From Clostridiaceae bacterium Marseille-Q3526 (lineage in GTDB: Bacteria > Bacillota > Clostridia > Lachnospirales > Lachnospiraceae), in assembly GCA_018223375.1 (NCBI GenBank), contig JAGTTS010000009.1, forward strand, positions 39,858 through 103,857: a DNA stretch of 64,000 nt, in the 5' to 3' direction. The notes below the pieces were generated by a model. The model was not told the DNA's origin, made no database searches, and saw nothing but the letters and a program-made list of their open reading frames with translations. Every line of letters starts with the position of its first letter. Positions within the stretch are counted from its first letter, which is position 1. This document shows positions 60,093-64,000 of this stretch, in pieces. Position numbers and translations under genes: made by a program.

Positions 60093-60698
60093 TTATTTCA
60101 GTTTTCCATATATCTCATCCGTTACTATTTCACACCATTCGGATGATGTTTTTTCTCCCGGTACTTCAATTGCCAGATGTGAAAACCATTCATCTGGTGC
60201 TGCTCCATGCCAGTGTTTTACTTCTGCCGGAATATTGACACAATCTCCGGGTTTCATTTCTACTGCTTCTTTTCCTTCTTCCTGATAGTATCCACGTCCT
60301 GCAATGCAGATAAGAATCTGTCCGCCTCCGCTTTTTGCATGATGAATATGCCAGTTATTTCTGCAACCAGGTTCAAAAGTCACATTGAAAATTCCAACCT
60401 GTGACGTAGACACAGGAGCCAAAAAACTTTTCCCTGTAAAATATTGTGCAAATTTATCATTTGGCTCTCCAATCGGGAATATCTTCTTTTTAGCATGAGC
60501 TCTCGTTGCTTCATCTTCATATGAAAGATCACCTTCGTCTATACTCCAGACATCTTTTGCAAGATTGAATGCCGCCCATCCTTTTGGCCACCCTGCATAA
60601 AATGCTATATGGGTAATCACGGCTGCAATTTCTTTCTGAGTCACTCCATGAGCTTTTGCATTTTCAAAATGATGTACTAAAGGAAGAGATGAAATCAA
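60093..60698 (-). pseudogene. 5'-truncated carboxymuconolactone decarboxylase / cupin protein
   Basis: A 201-residue frame with the last helices of an AhpD/CMD-type domain (ENAKAHGVTQKEIAAVITHIAFYAGWPKGWAAFNLAKDVW) and a full cupin at the C-terminus (GCRNNWHIHHAKSGGGQILICIAGRGYYQEEGKEAVEMKPGDCVNIPAEVKHWHGAA, with metal His residues). Intact relatives have about 50-80 more N-terminal residues with the CMD cysteines, which are missing. The ATT/ATG-less start region overlaps a DnaC-like gene on the other strand that is also cut. The cupin half might still be made from an internal start. Confidence 0.7.
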
Positions 60699-61189
60699 AC
60701 GCTTCCGGACTTCTTATTTGGGGTGATGTCGGTACTGGAAAATCTTTTTTTGCAGGCTGCATTGCCAATGCCCTTCTGGAAAAAGGCATTCCTGTACTGA
60801 TGACCAACTTCTCTCGGATTCTAAATACCCTTACCGGAATGCATTTTGAAGACAGAAACCAGTTCATCAACAGCTTAAACCGCTACAGTCTTCTGATTAT
60901 TGATGATCTCGGAATTGAGCGGAACTCTGACTTTGCACTGGAACAGGTATTCAATGTGATTGACAGTCGTTACCGCAGTAAAAAGCCCCTGATCATAACG
61001 ACCAATCTCACTTTATCAGAGCTGAATAACGCCGCTGATATCGCACACAAACGAATTTATGACCGTATTCTGGAGAGATGTATTCCTGTCCGTATCAATA
61101 ACCGGAATATTCGTCAGGACAATGCAACAGCTAATTTAAAACAGGCGAAAAAAATCCTGTTGAACAATCATGCTCCAAACCAGAATTGA
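60656..61189 (+). pseudogene. 5'-truncated DnaC/IstB-like ATPase
   Basis: A 177-residue frame (or 166 from the ATG at 60689 behind AAAGGAAGAG) with LLIWGDVGTGKSFFAGCIANAL (Walker A), LLIIDDLGIERNSDF (Walker B), PLIITTNLTLSEL (sensor) and HKRIYDRILERCIPVRI. It is the ATPase half of a helicase-loader-type protein found in mobile elements; the usual N-terminal zinc-binding third is lost. The 5' end overlaps the cut end of the cupin gene, so the DNA was joined here. The ATPase part could be expressed. Confidence 0.72.
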
Positions 61190-61221
61190 CTCAAAAAAGT
61201 ATAACACAATGATTACTTTTC

Positions 61222-61279
61222 ACTGACAGTGGTACTACTTTCTTTCCTCATTTATTACCGGAAATATGTCACTGTCAGT
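61222..61279. repeat. 10-base inverted repeat
   Basis: ACTGACAGTG (61222-61231) and CACTGTCAGT (61270-61279) are exact reverse complements, 38 bases apart, between the DnaC-like and DUF3847 genes. GGTACTA (61231) and TAGTACC (61292) lie beside them. It may be a regulator site or part of a transfer region. Confidence 0.5.
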
Positions 61280-61359
61280 TATCTAAAACCATAGTACCAA
61301 ACCAAAAGATTTTAAAACCAAAACTGCCCGGATACGGGCATAAAAAGGAGGTGCCAGAT

Positions 61360-61581
61360 ATGGCAGATAAAAAAATCATGACACCGGAAGAAAAAGCACT
61401 TTTACAGGCAAGACACCGCCAGGAAGAATCCGAAGCAAGAAATCGCAAAAAAGAACGTGATGCCAGAACACACAGGTTAGTCCAGGAAGGAGCAATTCTG
61501 GAAAGTATTGTTCCCCATATTAAAGAAATGGATTTAGATTCCCTGAAACGGGAGCTGATGATCCGGCTACGGGGAATGTAA
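61360..61581 (+). CDS. DUF3847 protein
   Basis: A 73-residue charged helical protein (MTPEEKALLQARHRQEESEARNRKKERDARTH, ending LKRELMIRLRGM) of the DUF3847 family, regularly found before MobA/MobL relaxase genes in Firmicutes elements. The ATG at 61360 follows AGGAGG, and the same AGGAGGTGCCAGATATGGCA context is used by the relaxase gene. It is likely an accessory factor of mobilization. Confidence 0.8.
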   Translation: MADKKIMTPEEKALLQARHRQEESEARNRKKERDARTHRLVQEGAILESIVPHIKEMDLDSLKRELMIRLRGM

Positions 61582-61718
61582 ACGCACAAGTTCTACTCCC
61601 GAAGGGCGCACTTACTCACCACCTGATAAATCAGGCAGTGGTATCCCCTTCGAGGCTCGTGCGCTCTGCCGAGGGCTTTATCCGCTGTTGCAGGCAACAT
61701 CGAAAGGAGGTGCCAGAT
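61582..61718 (+). other. Candidate origin of transfer (oriT)
   Basis: The gap between DUF3847 and the relaxase gene holds GGGCGCACTTACTCACC, then an inverted CCTGAT/ATCAGG (61622-61635) inside CACC/AGTG, and GCGCAC (61606) facing GTGCGC (61659). Relaxases of the MobA/MobL group act on oriT beside their own genes, so this is the natural candidate. The nick site is not identified. Confidence 0.45.
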
Positions 61719-63428
61719 ATGGCAATTTATCATATGCAAGCCAAAGTCGTCAGCCGTGGTTCCGGTCGGTCTGCTGTTGCTGCTTCTGCTTATATGAGCT
61801 GTAGCCGCATGTACAATGATTATGACGGCATCCAGCATGACTATACCAGAAAGCAGGGGCTGATCTATCAGGAGGTGATGCTTCCTCCAATGGCTCCATT
61901 GGAATGGAATGACCGGGAACAACTCTGGAATGCTGTGGAAGAAAACGAAAAGACCAAAGACAGCCGACTTGCAAGAGAATTTGTTGTCGCACTCCCCGTT
62001 GAGTTGGATAAAGACAGCAATATTTCTCTTCTTCAAGATTTTATTAAAAAGAATTTTGTAGATATGGGGATGTGTGCTGATTTTGCCATTCACGATACAG
62101 ATGGTCACAATCCCCATGCACACATTCTTCTTACTGTCCGACCATTAAATGAAAATGGAACATGGCAGTATAAAACAGAAAAAGAATATCTCTGTATCAA
62201 AGATGGGGAAGAAAAAGGGTTTACTGCTTCTGAATTTAAAGCTGCTCAGAAACAGGGATGGGAAAAGCAATATCGCTATAAAGTTGGGAAAAAGAAAGAA
62301 TATCTGACTTCTTCTGTTGCACAGGAAAAAGGATATGAACGAATTGATAAACACTCCAAGAGCAGCCGATATGGCAGACAGAATCCTATTTCCCAACAAT
62401 GGAACAGTGATGAACAACTTTGTATCTGGCGGGCAAACTGGGCAGATGCCGTAAATAAAATGCTTGCACGTAATCAGATAAATGCTACCATTGATCACCG
62501 CAGCTTTGCAGATCAGGGAATCACCGAACAGCCAACCATCCATGAAGGCTACATTGCCCAGAATATGGAAAAGAAAGGCATGATAGCAGACCGCTGTGAA
62601 ATCAACCGTCAGATTCGTGCGGATAACAAAATGCTCCGAGAATTAAAAGCAAAGGTAGCAAAACTGGCTGAAGCTGTAGAAAAGTCTATTCCAATAATAG
62701 CTGAAACGTTAGAAGCGATCCGCAATCATATGATTTTTACACAGTATCATTTATTTCATAATAAGATGCAAAAAGAAGTGATCCATGACTGGATGAATCA
62801 TTTTAATCCAATACTGAATAAATACAACACAGTTAAAAAGGAACTCAAAGCTAAAGTTACGGAACGGAAAGAACTGAATGTGCAAAAGGATAAAACCAGT
62901 ATTTTGAATCCCATCCGGCATATAAAATTAAATCAGCAGCTTACCACTATTACCGAAGAAATCGAAGAACTGAAATCAAGGAAAGAGCAGCTAATCTTCC
63001 AGGCAGAATGCTCTACCGATAAAGATATGACGAATCTATCCAAAAAATATGACCAGATGAATAACAATCTTGATATCCTGGATTCTCAGGACATCTCGCT
63101 CAAAAAACAGCTTGAAAAAGATGCCGCCGCTTTCCGGGAAGAAAAATTTCGTCCTGAACCAGAACAGTATACCGAATTGCTGGACACCCGAATCCAGATA
63201 CGTCCTGTTTTCCGGGATAAGCTGTTCGAGCAGCTCAAAGGTACTTTTGGTAAGTATTATGACTATCACCGCCGTGATATTGCAGCCAATGAGGTAGATT
63301 ATCTCAATGTGGAAGATCCTGATGTTTTTTCCCATCGTGCCTGGGAACTTAAATATCAGAGGAAACAGGAGATGCGACGAAATCAGCCTGTTCGGACCAA
63401 GAAAAGGGCACATGGTATGGAGCTATAA
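61719..63428 (+). CDS. mobA: MobA/MobL family relaxase
   Basis: A 569-residue relaxase that nicks oriT and leads DNA transfer. The start MAIYHMQAKVVSRGSGRSAVAASAYMS is the family hallmark, and the metal-binding His cluster is in FAIHDTDGHNPHAHILLTVRPL near residue 125. GDEQLCIWRANWADAVN-type and GITEQPTIHEG segments follow, and the last 300 residues are coiled coil. It appears full length and has AAAGGAGG before the ATG. With DUF3847 and the gap it makes a mobilization module needing an external conjugation apparatus. Confidence 0.92.
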   Translation: MAIYHMQAKVVSRGSGRSAVAASAYMSCSRMYNDYDGIQHDYTRKQGLIYQEVMLPPMAPLEWNDREQLWNAVEENEKTKDSRLAREFVVALPVELDKDSNISLLQDFIKKNFVDMGMCADFAIHDTDGHNPHAHILLTVRPLNENGTWQYKTEKEYLCIKDGEEKGFTASEFKAAQKQGWEKQYRYKVGKKKEYLTSSVAQEKGYERIDKHSKSSRYGRQNPISQQWNSDEQLCIWRANWADAVNKMLARNQINATIDHRSFADQGITEQPTIHEGYIAQNMEKKGMIADRCEINRQIRADNKMLRELKAKVAKLAEAVEKSIPIIAETLEAIRNHMIFTQYHLFHNKMQKEVIHDWMNHFNPILNKYNTVKKELKAKVTERKELNVQKDKTSILNPIRHIKLNQQLTTITEEIEELKSRKEQLIFQAECSTDKDMTNLSKKYDQMNNNLDILDSQDISLKKQLEKDAAAFREEKFRPEPEQYTELLDTRIQIRPVFRDKLFEQLKGTFGKYYDYHRRDIAANEVDYLNVEDPDVFSHRAWELKYQRKQEMRRNQPVRTKKRAHGMEL

Positions 63429-63655
63429 CCTTTAAGGCAAAACAATTAGCTATTTTCAAACACTCTCCTAGGTGTTTCTTGCAAGTAAGATATCTACAAT
63501 CTCGTTGATAATGTAAGAAAATCTGTAAATATGATTCTTATATTCAGCTAAAGATACCGTATCTGTTAAAAGCAACGCAAGAGAAGTATCCTACTTCTTT
63601 CTATTCAAAATTCCGCTGGTAATAGTAATTTTTTCCCAACTATAGTTATAAGGCA

Positions 63656-63684
63656 AAATCCCCCGGAAATCCGGAGGATTTTTT
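63656..63684. terminator. Terminator after the relaxase gene
   Basis: AATCCCCCGGA and TCCGGAGGATT form a GC-rich stem with a short A loop and a T run to the right. It can serve both the relaxase gene and the convergent gene at 63684. The rest of 63429-63655 shows no gene. Confidence 0.75.
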
Positions 63685-63989
63685 CATTCTTCCCTGTTAT
63701 TAAATACATCATTAAATACATTCTTCACAATGTCAACACAAGAAATAGCTATTCCTACCACAGTAACTACAATCGATACTGTATTTGCAGCATCAGCCTT
63801 GACGTACTTAGTAACACTATATGTTATTAACACTATTATTAATAATATGATTAAACGCAAGCAAATCCTTTTAAAAAAAACACCTACTTTTTTTATGAAT
63901 TTTTTTCTATTCTCTTTTTTTAAATCTTGATCTCGATATTTTTGTAATTCTTCATTTTGTGCTTGAATTGTCGCATCCTTTTCTTCCAT
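63684..63989 (-). CDS. Hypothetical coiled-coil membrane protein, probably cut by the window edge
   Basis: A 101-residue frame: a charged coiled coil (EEKDATIQAQNEELQKYRDQ), a basic stretch (KKENRKKFIKKVGVFFKR), and two hydrophobic segments (LRLIILLIIVLITYSVTKYV and TVSIVVTVVGIAISCVDIV). The frame stays open to the edge of the window, so the protein may start further right. No family is recognised. Confidence 0.5.
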   Translation of the reverse strand: MEEKDATIQAQNEELQKYRDQDLKKENRKKFIKKVGVFFKRICLRLIILLIIVLITYSVTKYVKADAANTVSIVVTVVGIAISCVDIVKNVFNDVFNNREE

Positions 63990-64000
63990 TGTAGCTGCAC

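Noticed and set aside
61593..62123. Minus-strand open frame opposite the relaxase start and oriT gap
   Set aside because: It is the shadow of the MobA/L N-terminal domain, whose histidine motif is clear on the plus strand.
1..64000. tRNA and rRNA genes
   Set aside because: No cloverleaf or rRNA-like segment was recognised by eye; a covariance search would be needed to exclude a single tRNA.

Overview
The window looks like a chromosome segment from a Clostridia species, most likely a gut Lachnospiraceae of middling GC. This rests on the housekeeping gene set (DegV, Maf, HtpG under a CIRCE operator, M18 aminopeptidase, DUF5721, DUF4358-MBOAT-DHHW, FliB), on strong AGGAGG ribosome-binding sites, and on the Tn1549-like and Lachnospiraceae-type mobile genes at the right. 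The species cannot be fixed from the sequence alone.

Layout. (1) 1-28.5 kb is ordinary chromosome: a galK-alkD-kinase operon, radical SAM, CapA, DegV, htpG, secreted and cytosolic peptidases, a GH3/PrsA-like pair, HAD/Maf, an endonuclease Q-UvrD fusion, FliB, a peroxiredoxin, an acyltransferase cassette, and a short UppS-like prenyltransferase. Convergent gene ends in this part carry unusual long hairpins; at two loci the loop is conserved while the stem is not. (2) 28.6-34.8 kb is one minus-strand catabolic operon: a Ugp/MalK-type ABC importer, a cytoplasmic alkaline-phosphatase-superfamily hydrolase and DeoC, suggesting uptake and breakdown of a deoxyribose-phosphate-yielding substrate. (3) 35.1-41.7 kb is a complete Wadjet (jetABCD) operon, but jetA carries a single-base frameshift. 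(4) 41.8-47.0 kb is a graveyard of mobile DNA: a truncated conjugation gene, a truncated Mom-like gene, an intact AlbA_2/ATPase regulator, phage tail gene remnants, the last codons of an OmpR-type regulator, very AT-rich broken genes, and a Maff2 conjugation gene. (5) 47.0-51.2 kb is a Gabija locus (gajB intact, gajA with four frameshifts) followed by a DUF2971 gene. (6) 51.2-64 kb is a mobilizable-element region: a large serine recombinase overlapping a primase-helicase-PLD protein of the AEP-TOTE type, a putative GNAT toxin-antitoxin pair, a STAND ATPase with TPRs whose promoter contains a near-LexA palindrome, a cupin/carboxymuconolactone gene and a DnaC-like gene that abut at their truncated 5' ends, and a DUF3847-oriT-MobA/L module.

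How it fits together. The right 29 kb is a defence island built on layers of integrated elements: anti-plasmid (Wadjet), anti-phage (Gabija), a conflict-system-type primase-helicase, a STAND sensor and a TA pair, mixed with element remnants. Several frameshifts (one base in jetA, several homopolymer contractions at 44.4-50.05 kb) mean that the two named defence systems may be inactive, or that this part of the assembly has base errors. Functional assignments rest on motif recognition by eye and not on database searches.
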